Shown here piece by piece: positions 23,192 through 32,295 of a DNA stretch of 61,221 nt. The DNA is taken from contig CAJULX010000011.1 in the NCBI GenBank assembly GCA_910587245.1, forward strand, positions 1 to 61,221, in the 5' to 3' direction. The position numbers were made by a program, and so were the translations under genes. Position 1 is the stretch's first letter; each line of letters starts with the position of its first letter. The DNA comes from Candidatus Gastranaerophilales bacterium (GTDB lineage: Bacteria > Cyanobacteriota > Vampirovibrionia > Gastranaerophilales > Gastranaerophilaceae). The notes under the pieces are model-generated. The model ran no database searches and was not told where the DNA came from. It saw nothing but the letters and a program-made list of their open reading frames with translations.

Positions 23192-26011
23192 TTAACCGTC
23201 AGTAAGTCCCGGCGGGGTATCACAAGAAGCATCACCGTCACTGTCCGTATCTGTATCAGAATCCGAGTCAATGTCGGTATCACTGTCACTATCGCTATCC
23301 GAATCACTGTCAGAATCGGAATCAGAATCACTATCGCTATCACTATCTGAGTCAGAGTCTGAATCTGAATCAGAATCACTGTCGCTGTCGCCGCCTACAT
23401 TTGCATCTAAACTTACACTGTTGGATGAGCCGCCGTCAGAAATTCCCGGCGGAGTTTCACAGTCGCTGTCTGTATCTGTATCACTGTCTGAATCTGAATC
23501 GGAATCACTGTCACTGTCGCTATCTGAGTCAGAGTCTAAATCAGTATCTGTGTCTGTATCGGTGTCAGAGTCCGAATCGGTATCCGTATCACTGTCTGAA
23601 TCTGAATCGGAATCACCCGGAAGGTCGGTATCTCCATTGCCTGGTCTGTTGTCACCATCAGTATCTGTGTCGGTATCGGTGTCTGTATCTGAATCTATAT
23701 CGGTATCAGAGTCGGAATCCGAATCGGAATCAGAATCTGAGTCACTGTCAGAGTCTGAATCGCTGTCGCTGTCAGAATCCGAATCCGAATCTGTATCAGT
23801 GTCAGTGTCTGAATCTATATCTGTATCACTGTCACTATCGCTATCCGAATCACTGTCAGAATCGGAATCAGAATCACTATCGCTATCACTATCTGAGTCA
23901 GAGTCTGAATCTGAATCGGAATCACTGTCGCTGTCAGAATCAGCATCTGAGTCACTGTCAACGTCCGTATCACTGTCTGTATCGGTATCTGAATCAATGT
24001 CTGTATCTGAATCTATATCTGTATCAGAGTCGGAATCAGTATCGTTGTCAACTTCTTTATTTTTATTTGAATCATCATCATTCTTCTTTGTATTTGTGTT
24101 ATTGGATTTAACATCGGCTTTGCCAACACGGATATTTGTCGGTAAAACAGCTATTTGTACAGGTTTGCCGTTCTTATCATAGAATATCAATAAGCCGTCT
24201 TCATCATAGAACTCAATAGCCATTGCTTTATCCCAATCGAGTTCGCAATATTCTTCAAGAAAATCATCCAAGCTGCCGTCGGAGTATTTGGAAAGCATAG
24301 CTGTTATTAAACTGCTAATGTCTTTTTGTAACTGTTTATCGTCACCTCCTGAAGCCAGTTTAAGTGCCTGCAGCTTAGTGTTAATATCTTTTGCCACATC
24401 AGAGTCCGTAACATTGTATGCACCAAATAAACTAAGTTCGCCGTCAATTTCTTGCGCTGCGGCAAATATGTGAAGATTGTTTTGAATAAAGCTCATTCTA
24501 TGTGCGGTAGCAACCTTTTGTGCGTTTTGATCCTTTATGTTATAGTGGTCAACGCCTTCCTCATCGGTATACATAAAGGGTTCATTGGTTCTTGTGTCTG
24601 CAAAGAATTTTAATATATCGTTTAAACAAGTAATATCGTTTGGTTTTGAAGATTTAGGATCAACAGATTCGGGTAATTCCATACGACTTACGGCTTCACC
24701 GCCGTTAATCGGGCAAATTGGAGCTATTTGGAAAATTGTACTACCTTGTTTATAAGTATATTTTGCATCACTGTCGTCTGTAATGTCATCAACAACAATG
24801 TTATCAGGTATATAAAGTTCATCAATATCCGTTAAGCTTAATAATACATCAACTCTTGAATCATCATTAAGTACGGCAACTTTATCACCTTCGCGCAAAT
24901 CACCGGTTTTAACTTCAATTATGGAAGCATTTTGAGGAGCATTTGCCACAGCATGTAAAGCGGTTTCAAGTGCTTTTTTATACTTGGCGGAATTTGGATT
25001 TAATTCATCAATATGTAAAGCCGCAGCAATACCTTCTTCAACCGTGCGATAATCACCATCGCCAAGTTTACCTTCAGAAACTATGCTGATTGTTGTATCG
25101 GGTTCATCTGTTGAATATTGTTTTAGGGCAGTTTCATTTACAAAAAGGCTTTTATCTTCGTTCATATATGGAAGATTAAACGCAGGTGCTATTACCCTTG
25201 TGCTTGTTAACAAGTCTTTGCCCTGATAAAGAACCGTATCGGCAATTTCATCCGGTGTAAGTTCTTCAATGGAATCAACACCGTTAATGCTTGTAATTAA
25301 AGCTACAAGTTCCGGATTGCTTTGAAGATATTCAATAATTGCTTTATGGAAAGCTGCTTCATCGCCGACATCATTATCGGAATCTTCGGTGCCTATGCCT
25401 GCTTTTTCAAGTGTGCCTTCAAAATCGTAGCCTGCTCTTTCAATCAATTCTCTTAATGTAGAACCTATACGCGGGTCATCATCGTTCTGAGCGGTTTCAG
25501 GGTCAACGATAGTCTGCATGACAATGTCTTTTGGCAAAGCATTGGGGGTAAAATTAACCGTACTTAAAGTACTGCCTTTTGTAAGATAAATATCATTTAT
25601 GGTGTCATAATTTTCTTTTATATCAGCAACCGTAATTCTTACGCGTTCATCTTCCTCTTCTTGCGGAGCGGCTGTAGGAGCAGTAGTCGCCGCGGGTGTA
25701 GTTTCAGGCTGCGTTGCGGCATCTGTCGGTGCAGTTGTTTCGGCTGCACATCCTGCCAGCATGCCTGCAGTTACAACAGCAGCAGCGGTCACGGCGCCTG
25801 CAGCTTTTTTCGGGTGCTCTTTTGCCCAGGGCAGTGCGGATTTAAATTTGTCAAAAAATCCTGCTGTCTTGGCGGTATTTTTTCCGCTAAAGCTTACTGT
25901 ATCCTGCTGTAAATCGTGAGCATTGTATGCTGCAAGATAATCTTTCTTTTGTATGTTGTTACTATTTTTTGAAATTGCATTTTGATTATTTAAAAATAGC
26001 CTGGTTTCCAT
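23192..26011 (-). CDS. Giant Ser-Asp repeat protein with N-terminal tag and internal lipobox
   Basis: 939 aa. Order: SFSG tag (40-43); basic stretch then a hydrophobic Ala/Val segment ending LAGC at 85-88, which looks like a lipobox though placed far inside; Thr/Pro/Ala-rich linker (~88-118); an apparently globular region (~120-640) with no recognised domain; then ~280 residues of Asp-Ser/Asp-Thr dipeptides. The repeat tract is interrupted by a C[ED]TPPG[IL]SDG-type motif, which appears again as the last residues (SCDTPPGLTDG). Ser-Asp stalks are known from Gram-positive surface adhesins, which end in LPxTG; none is present here. Probably a surface protein with its own anchoring (inference). 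Confidence 0.8.
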   Translation of the reverse strand: METRLFLNNQNAISKNSNNIQKKDYLAAYNAHDLQQDTVSFSGKNTAKTAGFFDKFKSALPWAKEHPKKAAGAVTAAAVVTAGMLAGCAAETTAPTDAATQPETTPAATTAPTAAPQEEEDERVRITVADIKENYDTINDIYLTKGSTLSTVNFTPNALPKDIVMQTIVDPETAQNDDDPRIGSTLRELIERAGYDFEGTLEKAGIGTEDSDNDVGDEAAFHKAIIEYLQSNPELVALITSINGVDSIEELTPDEIADTVLYQGKDLLTSTRVIAPAFNLPYMNEDKSLFVNETALKQYSTDEPDTTISIVSEGKLGDGDYRTVEEGIAAALHIDELNPNSAKYKKALETALHAVANAPQNASIIEVKTGDLREGDKVAVLNDDSRVDVLLSLTDIDELYIPDNIVVDDITDDSDAKYTYKQGSTIFQIAPICPINGGEAVSRMELPESVDPKSSKPNDITCLNDILKFFADTRTNEPFMYTDEEGVDHYNIKDQNAQKVATAHRMSFIQNNLHIFAAAQEIDGELSLFGAYNVTDSDVAKDINTKLQALKLASGGDDKQLQKDISSLITAMLSKYSDGSLDDFLEEYCELDWDKAMAIEFYDEDGLLIFYDKNGKPVQIAVLPTNIRVGKADVKSNNTNTKKNDDDSNKNKEVDNDTDSDSDTDIDSDTDIDSDTDTDSDTDVDSDSDADSDSDSDSDSDSDSDSDSDSDSDSDSDSDSDSDSDSDSDTDIDSDTDTDTDSDSDSDSDSDSDSDSDSDSDSDSDSDSDTDIDSDTDTDTDTDTDGDNRPGNGDTDLPGDSDSDSDSDTDTDSDSDTDTDTDTDLDSDSDSDSDSDSDSDSDSDTDTDSDCETPPGISDGGSSNSVSLDANVGGDSDSDSDSDSDSDSDSDSDSDSDSDSDSDSDSDSDSDTDIDSDSDTDTDSDGDASCDTPPGLTDG
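23234..24048 (-). repeat. Ser-Asp/Thr-Asp dipeptide repeat tract
   Basis: About 800 bp built from the six-base unit GAYTCN/GAYACN (Asp-Ser, Asp-Thr), with varied codons, so the DNA repeats are imperfect. It is broken at ~23400-23470 and ~23610-23660 by non-repeat spacers, the first carrying the TPPG motif. Long repeats of this kind often change length between strains. Confidence 0.9.
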
Positions 26012-26125
26012 TGTTTTCTCCTAAATAGGCACATGTGTATATACTACATTTTATATTAAAATTAATGTTTGTAAAACAAAAAACTTGTTATAAAAATTGA
26101 CAAATTTGATAAATTTTTACAATTC

Positions 26126-27409
26126 TTAATGTAGTTTTTCAGATTTATGTAAATATTTTACAAGCCCTTCACCCATGGACATGCAGCTTTTTTGAATTCG
26201 AAGGGCTGCTTGTGCTTCAAATTCCGCACCAAGATTTCTTCCACAGACGAATAAATTGTTAAAATCCTTGCTCATCAGGGATTCCACGGGTAAAAAGTAT
26301 TTTTTTACAACCTTTAGTGTTGAATTATCAGCTTCGTTTGAATGGATATCGACAGGATAATCTGCCGTAAGAACTGTATTATCAAAGGTTTTTGAGGTTA
26401 GAATATCTGAAAGTTTATAAATATACCTGGTTTTAGGGCGCTTAGAAACCCTGACTCCCGTCATATCAGCTATTTGGGATATATAAGAATTTTCAAAGCC
26501 TTCAAAATACTGTTTCATAAAGTTATAAATCCTGAAAATTGAGGCTCTGGCTTCAATTAAGGAATTTGAGTGAGAGAAAATATCTTTATTATCTGTATTT
26601 TGAAGTCTTGGACAGTTAAAAGCAAGGCTGTGAGGCATATTTGCTATTGTAAATACTTGAAAATACGCTGTATCATTATATTTCAGCACGCCATCCCTGA
26701 CAGCAGCTTCAAAAAACGGTCTCAATCCCCAGTTTTTTGCGGTGTCAAACGTATAAGCCGTAGATAAATGAATATCATTGCCCATTTTAGCTGATGTGGT
26801 GACGTCTCTGTCGGAATCTGCTTTCATAATTTGAGAGGAAAATTTTTCTAAATTGATATTTGAAATTATAAATCTTAACGAAGAAGGCTGAAATTTTTCA
26901 AAATCATCAATAAAATCACAATTTAAAAATTCGCAAAAATTTGAATTACCTGTTGCGTCTACATAATATTTCGAATAGATATGTAGTGATAAAGTTTTTG
27001 ATTTAATTTCCACAGAATTAATGGTTTTTGTATCATTATCAATTTCTTTATTTTTTAATTCTGTTTCGTATAAAATATCAACCCCGATATCTTTCAGCAT
27101 TTTTTCAAATACAATTTTTAGAAGCACAGGATTCAGCCAGCCTTCGTTTCCATCGCAGTATGTTATTTGTGCGTTGTAATCTTTTGCATATTTTATAAGC
27201 GTTTTGTAAAATTCAGTATTAATATCATCGGATGTGCTTTGCATCATTGGGACAACGAGCGCACCCGTCATTTGACCGCCGAGATAATTATTTTTTTCTA
27301 CAAGAAGAGTTTTATATCCCAAGCTTGCTGCCGTATATGCGGCACTTATACCCGCAGGGCCTCCGCCAAATATTGTGATATCATATTGTTTTTTATTTAC
27401 CGGTTTCAT
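26126..27409 (-). CDS. FAD-dependent oxidoreductase (FAD_oxidored family)
   Basis: 427 aa. Dinucleotide fold GGGPAGISAAYTAASLGYKTLLVEK at residues ~15-40, then NYLGGQMTGALV. YYVDATGNSNFCEFL and near the C-terminus FVCGRNLGAEFEAQAALRIQKSCMSMG close the FAD site. This matches the PF12831 group of flavoproteins; substrates are generally unknown. A TAAAAT lies ten bases before the ATG. Monocistronic as far as can be seen. Confidence 0.85.
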   Translation of the reverse strand: MKPVNKKQYDITIFGGGPAGISAAYTAASLGYKTLLVEKNNYLGGQMTGALVVPMMQSTSDDINTEFYKTLIKYAKDYNAQITYCDGNEGWLNPVLLKIVFEKMLKDIGVDILYETELKNKEIDNDTKTINSVEIKSKTLSLHIYSKYYVDATGNSNFCEFLNCDFIDDFEKFQPSSLRFIISNINLEKFSSQIMKADSDRDVTTSAKMGNDIHLSTAYTFDTAKNWGLRPFFEAAVRDGVLKYNDTAYFQVFTIANMPHSLAFNCPRLQNTDNKDIFSHSNSLIEARASIFRIYNFMKQYFEGFENSYISQIADMTGVRVSKRPKTRYIYKLSDILTSKTFDNTVLTADYPVDIHSNEADNSTLKVVKKYFLPVESLMSKDFNNLFVCGRNLGAEFEAQAALRIQKSCMSMGEGLVKYLHKSEKLH

Positions 27410-27906
27410 AGCAATAATTATTTTACATTAAATCGGATGATTTTAAAATTTTGTAAAGTTTGGATTTTTGGTTTTAAAATATGTTTTTATATTAAAAGGC
27501 TCGGAATTTTATTAAAATATAACAATGGTATTATCATATTTTTATTTATTTATAAAATTTTGACCCTACAGATTTTTAAGGAAAACCTATTTATAGGGTT
27601 TTTAGATTTATTTTAATACTATTCGTTATGTAGTTATAATGTATATTATGTAAAACATTAAGAAAAACCAATAAAAGGTATAAATTTATATATAAAATAT
27701 AAATAAATTCTTAAAAGAGTTTTAAGCGGCATGGTTTTAATATGTTTGTTGTGATAATGTTTTTAATTTGTTAAAACAAACTTCTTATTGAAATTAAACT
27801 TTATAGGTTTTTAATAATACATACTTTTTAACCGTATTTGTAGAATGCTTTTCCAAGCTTTATTTAATAAACTTGGTTTAAAATCAACAAAAACTATGGA
27901 GAAAAA
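27410..27906. other. Long AT-rich intergenic region upstream of the response regulator
   Basis: No credible gene. Contents: a weak hairpin (AAAACC 27582-27587 with GGTTTT 27598-27603), a promoter candidate TTGAAA (27788-27793)-18-TAATAA (27812-27817), and a leader stem CCAAG-C-TTTAT/ATAAACTTGG (27853-27876) just before GGAGAAAAA and the ATG at 27907. Confidence 0.5.
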
Positions 27907-28608
27907 ATGTATAATACAATTCAAGAAAAACCAAAGCAAGAAAAAACTAAAATAAGAATTCTGCTTGCAGATGATCATAAATTAATAAGAGTAGGTTTAA
28001 AAAGTCTTTTTACAAAATTTGAAGATATGACAGTTGTTTCCGAAGCAGAATGTGGTAAAGATGCTGTAGAAAAAATTAAAGCACAGCACCCCGATGTTGC
28101 AATACTCGATTTAATACTCGGTGATATAACAGGCATTGATGTTATAAAACGTATATCTGACGAGAGCCCGGATACTAAATTTATAATTTTAACTTCACAT
28201 ATAAAGGATTCAGATGTTGCAGAATCACTCAAAGCGGGCGTAAATGCTTATATTCTAAAGGATATAAACAGTGAAAACCTTGTTATGATTGTAAGAACAA
28301 TAAATGAAGGAGCGATATGGATTGATCCTAAGGCGGTTACCTTATTGAGAAATGCGCAAAATTTAGGGGTAATACCGCAAAAGAGTACAAGCAGAGCAAA
28401 TTTTAAGGCAAAGCATTGTAATTTAACCGAAAGAGAATATGAAGTTTTAAAACTTGTTGTAGACGGGAAATCAAACCTTGAAATAGCCAAAATACTAAAT
28501 ATAAGCGAACATACATCAAAGGCACATGTTTGCAATATAATCCAAAAACTACTTGTAGATGACAGAACACAGGCAGCAGTGAAGGCGATTAAAGAGGGTC
28601 TTGTGTAA
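27907..28608 (+). CDS. Orphan NarL/LuxR-type response regulator
   Basis: 233 aa. Receiver domain with LLADDH (acidic pair), phospho-Asp in VAILDLI near residue 68, ILTSH (Thr switch) and LKD lysine; then a LuxR helix-turn-helix LTEREYEVLKLVVDGKSNLEIAKILNISEHTSKAHVCNIIQKL. No kinase is next to it. It is a clear paralogue of the regulator at 48411 (both end with the (V)DDRTQAA / EDRTQAA motif), so the kinase at 46808 could serve both. Its 500-base upstream region suggests complex control. GGAGAAAAA precedes the ATG. Confidence 0.92.
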   Translation: MYNTIQEKPKQEKTKIRILLADDHKLIRVGLKSLFTKFEDMTVVSEAECGKDAVEKIKAQHPDVAILDLILGDITGIDVIKRISDESPDTKFIILTSHIKDSDVAESLKAGVNAYILKDINSENLVMIVRTINEGAIWIDPKAVTLLRNAQNLGVIPQKSTSRANFKAKHCNLTEREYEVLKLVVDGKSNLEIAKILNISEHTSKAHVCNIIQKLLVDDRTQAAVKAIKEGLV

Positions 28609-28681
28609 AATTTGGATAAAAATTTTTAAAAATATTATCAATATATATCGAAAAGCTGTACCATGTCCACTAAATGTTTTT

Positions 28682-28729
28682 AATCTTATCAGTATATTTC
28701 TAATAGATACATACTGATAAGATTTTTAA
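28682..28729 (+). terminator. Terminator of the response regulator
   Basis: AATCTTATCAGTAT (28682-28695) pairs perfectly over 14 bases with ATACTGATAAGATT (28711-28724), followed by TTTAAA. A similar but unpaired sequence (CTAATAGAAATCTATTGATAA) recurs just downstream at about 28757-28777. Confidence 0.75.
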
Positions 28730-28895
28730 ATTAATTAAGTTTTTATCATTATGTTACTAATAGAAATCTATTGATAATATAATAAAAATTTTTAAACAAA
28801 TTTGGCAAAAATTTTAAAAACATTTATAATATTTTTAAGGTTACAAAAAAATAATGCAGAATTTTTGCGTTATTTTTCGCATTTTTAAAATATAT

Positions 28896-29025
28896 TTAGA
28901 TATATCTAAGTATATTAACATTTGCGGAAAAATCGGTTACAGAATCAGCGCCCTTGAAAGTTGTTTAATCGTAAAATAAGATACTGATATGCGGCATAAT
29001 ACTATATGCCGCGCCGATTTTTGCC
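28896..29025. other. Candidate structured RNA in a convergent intergenic gap
   Basis: The 527-base gap 28609-29135 holds no gene. Inside it, a perfect palindrome TTAGATATATCTAA (28896-28909) precedes a nested fold: outer stem AAAAATCGG (28928-28936) with CCGATTTTT (29014-29022), inner pair ATCAG/CTGAT, and a GC-rich hairpin GCGGCATA (28991-28998)/TATGCCGC (29005-29012) followed by a T run. It could be a small RNA with its own terminator. No known RNA family recognised. Confidence 0.35.
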
Positions 29026-29070
29026 CTATTAACGTGGATTTTAAACGGATTTTATTTGCACATGTAAGCT

Positions 29071-29104
29071 AAAACACCTGTAAAATGTATATTACAGGTG
29101 TTTT
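29071..29104. terminator. Strong bidirectional terminator
   Basis: Perfect 13-bp stem AAAACACCTGTAA (29071-29083)/TTACAGGTGTTTT (29092-29104), 32 bases past the stop of the glycogen-synthase-like gene. Confidence 0.88.
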
Positions 29105-29135
29105 AAACATTATAAATACCTATTTTTCAGTACTT

Positions 29136-32120
29136 TTAGACTATTTTATTGAAGCAAGCCGCAAATTTATTATTGGAAAGATTAATTGCGGATGATGAAG
29201 CAGGAGCTGCCTGTGCTGTCTGAGATGAAGCATTTGTCTGTTGTTGAGCCTGTGCAGCAGCAGGGGGTGCGGAAACAGGTACCGCAGTTGGCGCCGGCGG
29301 AGGCGGAGGAGGTGTTTGTTCTACGGGAGCCGGTTTTACCTCATTTGAAGCGGAAGTATCTTTTGCCGGTTTTGTTTTCTTGTTGCTTTGAACAACTCCA
29401 AATGCAATTGCTCCTACGGCAGCAACGCCTGCAATGGCAGCCAATACACGTTTATCTTTCAGTCCGGTTTTAATTTTTGACATAAATCCTGAAGAGTTAT
29501 TTTTAAGACCTGAAGTTGTATTATCAGAAAGACTTGATACATCAAGTTTGGTATTTACGGCAGGAGTAATCACCTTACCGGGAGCTACGTCTACCATTGA
29601 ATAATACATTTCTTCGGAGCTTGCCTTAGAAGTATTAATAAACTGAGAACGAAGTGCATTATTGTTACTCCAAGAGGTGTCCATTGCCATCTGATTTTTA
29701 ACAATTGTTCTGTCGATATCTGTACCAATACCTGCAACTTTTCTTGTCATCGCATCAGCAAGTTCGTCACCCAGCATATTTTCTTTTAATCTTGTGATTA
29801 AATTTGTATAATCTTCGGATTCTTTAAATTTCTTTAAAGCAATTTCATCTATATTATCAGGTATTTTTCCGTCAGGATATTTATAATCCAGAAGCGGCTG
29901 TTTGACTTTATTTAGCTTTTTATTAAACCAGATACTAAAATCATCAAATGTATCTTTTTCAACAAGGCTGTATTCTTTTGCAATTTCAGCTTGAAGAGCC
30001 TTATCACCAAATCCGAATGCTTTTACAATTCTGTCTACTTCAGAATCAGGAATACAATATTCATGAACTGTCTTGTAAGCGTTAGCTACAGCAGCTTCAT
30101 CAGCATTTCTTGGATCAAAATTCTTTTGTTTCATGCCCTGAGTGTCTGTAACAATCGGAGTAGAGAAAAATCTTGCAGATTCAAGGTCCGTAAGCTCACA
30201 AGGTGCAGAAGTTGAGGGTAGTAATGAAGCATCAGCCATACTTGCTATAGGATATCCTGGCGCAAAACCGTCAATAACAACATAACGTCCGCGTAAACCT
30301 TTGTTATCGAGTTCTCTTTCAATAACAGTTCTAACCGCTGCTGATTCAGGGTTAGTTGCAGAAAATTCACCACCCATAACAAGAATTGCATTTTTACCTG
30401 CTTCTGTTTGTGCAAATTTTGAGAAACCTTTAATTGTTATAGGGAAGCCTTTTTGTTTATCTATACGCCCCCAAGAGCCAAACACAGGTATGTTTTCGCC
30501 CTTTTTGAGCATTTCAATATATTTTTTATCAATCTGTCCGTAGGTTTTGCAGACTTTTGATTTATTACCGGTAACGATATAATCTTCACCTTCTTTTAAG
30601 GGTTCAACAAATCTTTCAAGGAAATTGATTTTATTTCCTCTCTTTGTTTCGCGGATAGATTCATATGTAAGATTTCCGTCAGCATCAGGCAAGAAAGGTG
30701 AAAGACGTTTAAATACAGCTTTACTTGTATCTTCACCGGGTTTTATTTCATAAAGGTTGCCATTTGCATCACGTCCGAAGTTTTTGTTAAATTCACCGAC
30801 AAATCCGGGAAAATCTTTATCCCAACGGATATTCGGTTTATCAAGACCGTTCAGAACACCGCCTACTTTTCCTGCATCATATAATTCCTTCCAGGTTGAA
30901 TGCAAGAAAGGAGAAACACTCGGGTTTTCCGCAACAGATTGAGCATAACCGCAGGATACGGTTTTTACCGTGCTTACAAAGTTACCGTTTTCATCCTTAA
31001 CATAATATAAAGGAATCATATTCGGTGTAATTCTTACTTCTTCGGGGTTAAGAACAGATTTTGCAACCAGCGGCTTCATAAATTGCTGGAAGTATTCTTC
31101 AAGCGCCTTATTGTCACCGCTTAATTTGATTTCTTTGTATTTGGGATCGGCTAAAACAGCATTAATATCATCTTTGCTGGCGAAGCTTGCAAACATATCT
31201 ATTGCGGATTTATTTTCAGTATAACCGTCTCCCATATTATGGAATACTGCAGAAAGTTTCAGGTCTTTATAATATTCCTGACCGTCAAGCTGTTTGTGCG
31301 CCATATATTCAGGAACATAACAGCACTGAGCATCAGAACAAATAATGGTTTCAGGATTAAAGCCCTTTTGCTCGGTCAACGGCAGTAACTCTGCAAACGC
31401 TTTGTTGTTTTGAGCATACGGATCGCCGCTGAAGCCGCTTGCGGCAGAAGGAGCACCTGTTGAACTGTAGCTGCTGTATCCGCCTCCATTTGCATAGGCA
31501 ATATCTTTCAAAGCAGTGCCTTCAGAATATACCATGTAAAAATCAACGTCTTCTTTTAAGCGTTTATCGGGTAAAACCTTATAAAGAGTGATGGGGGTGT
31601 CACTAAGACCCCATTGCATTTGTTTTGTTTCGCCAACCTGTTCTAATTTAAAGTATTTACCCTGTTTTATAGCCTCATCCATGCTTCCCAGAGTTTTAAT
31701 ATCATTAGCATGAACATAAATAGGGGTGCCGTCAGAAAGAGTTCTTACGGAAACACCGCCCGTTAAATCACCGTTAGCATCCGCAATCAGCTGACCGTTA
31801 TAATACGGCATAAACATGGAGAGTTTAACATTTTCAGTCGGTTTTCCTTCCCTTGCAAGAATTTTCTTCATCCAGTCATTCATGTTTTTATAATCGTCGC
31901 CGACCGTTGCAACACCGCCGACATTCATAAACGGCGGAAATTCTGCCATATAATGAGCAACATGAAGTTTATTCTTGGCACCGCCAAAAGAAATAGCCGC
32001 ATACGGAACATTTGCTCTTGAAGACGTAATCGACGCTGCCGCAGCACTACTTGACTGACTTACCGCAGAATTTTTCTGCATGCTGCGCACCGGCTGCGCC
32101 TGAATTGCACTAATTTTCAT
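29136..32120 (-). CDS. GT5 glycogen/starch-synthase-like protein with N-terminal tag and C-terminal membrane anchor
   Basis: 994 aa, about twice the usual glycogen synthase. Opens MKISAIQ and carries SFGG at 44-47. GT5 features: HVAHYMAEFPPFMNVGGVATV (donor-site loop, usually KxGGL), HNMGDGYTENK, VSCGYAQSV, GGVLNGLD, then the C-terminal Rossmann half beginning IPVFGSWGRIDKQKG and PSTSAPCELTDLESARFFSTPIV with the conserved Glu. After residue ~890 comes one transmembrane helix (VLAAIAGVAAVGAIAFGVV), a Lys-rich stop and an 80-residue Pro/Ala/Gln tail. No signal peptide: catalytic part predicted cytosolic and tail-anchored. Same build as the enzyme at 16553. Product (alpha-glucan or another polymer) is not certain. 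Confidence 0.78.
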   Translation of the reverse strand: MKISAIQAQPVRSMQKNSAVSQSSSAAAASITSSRANVPYAAISFGGAKNKLHVAHYMAEFPPFMNVGGVATVGDDYKNMNDWMKKILAREGKPTENVKLSMFMPYYNGQLIADANGDLTGGVSVRTLSDGTPIYVHANDIKTLGSMDEAIKQGKYFKLEQVGETKQMQWGLSDTPITLYKVLPDKRLKEDVDFYMVYSEGTALKDIAYANGGGYSSYSSTGAPSAASGFSGDPYAQNNKAFAELLPLTEQKGFNPETIICSDAQCCYVPEYMAHKQLDGQEYYKDLKLSAVFHNMGDGYTENKSAIDMFASFASKDDINAVLADPKYKEIKLSGDNKALEEYFQQFMKPLVAKSVLNPEEVRITPNMIPLYYVKDENGNFVSTVKTVSCGYAQSVAENPSVSPFLHSTWKELYDAGKVGGVLNGLDKPNIRWDKDFPGFVGEFNKNFGRDANGNLYEIKPGEDTSKAVFKRLSPFLPDADGNLTYESIRETKRGNKINFLERFVEPLKEGEDYIVTGNKSKVCKTYGQIDKKYIEMLKKGENIPVFGSWGRIDKQKGFPITIKGFSKFAQTEAGKNAILVMGGEFSATNPESAAVRTVIERELDNKGLRGRYVVIDGFAPGYPIASMADASLLPSTSAPCELTDLESARFFSTPIVTDTQGMKQKNFDPRNADEAAVANAYKTVHEYCIPDSEVDRIVKAFGFGDKALQAEIAKEYSLVEKDTFDDFSIWFNKKLNKVKQPLLDYKYPDGKIPDNIDEIALKKFKESEDYTNLITRLKENMLGDELADAMTRKVAGIGTDIDRTIVKNQMAMDTSWSNNNALRSQFINTSKASSEEMYYSMVDVAPGKVITPAVNTKLDVSSLSDNTTSGLKNNSSGFMSKIKTGLKDKRVLAAIAGVAAVGAIAFGVVQSNKKTKPAKDTSASNEVKPAPVEQTPPPPPPAPTAVPVSAPPAAAQAQQQTNASSQTAQAAPASSSAINLSNNKFAACFNKIV

Positions 32121-32179
32121 ATTTTTTACCTAACAACACTACTAACTAACAATTTTAATTGTCTTCCAAATTAAACAAA

Positions 32180-32201
32180 ACATGTAAATATTATTTTTTG
32201 C
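32180..32201 (-). promoter_or_regulatory. Shared 22-nt upstream block (copy 2)
   Basis: Plus strand begins ACATGTAAAT and ends TTTTTTGC, 60 bases before the start of the glycogen-synthase-like gene. It differs from the copy at 45202 at one base over 22, and the flanks (AAA before, TAA after) match too. Confidence 0.55.
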
Positions 32202-32295
32202 TAACTAAAATTGTAAAATAATGTAAATTTTTGTAAAAATTTGGTTAGACTAAATATTAACACCGTTTTACAGGTATTATAAGAGGACAGGCAGG

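Noticed and set aside
23234..24048. Dense short repeats that might be a CRISPR array or a minisatellite
   Set aside because: The repeat is a coding Asp-Ser/Asp-Thr tract in one long frame; there are no equal spacers and no cas genes.
23271..24182. A 303-residue plus-strand Ser-rich open frame
   Set aside because: It is the complement of the Ser-Asp repeats; the minus-strand frame has the full gene, start and tag.
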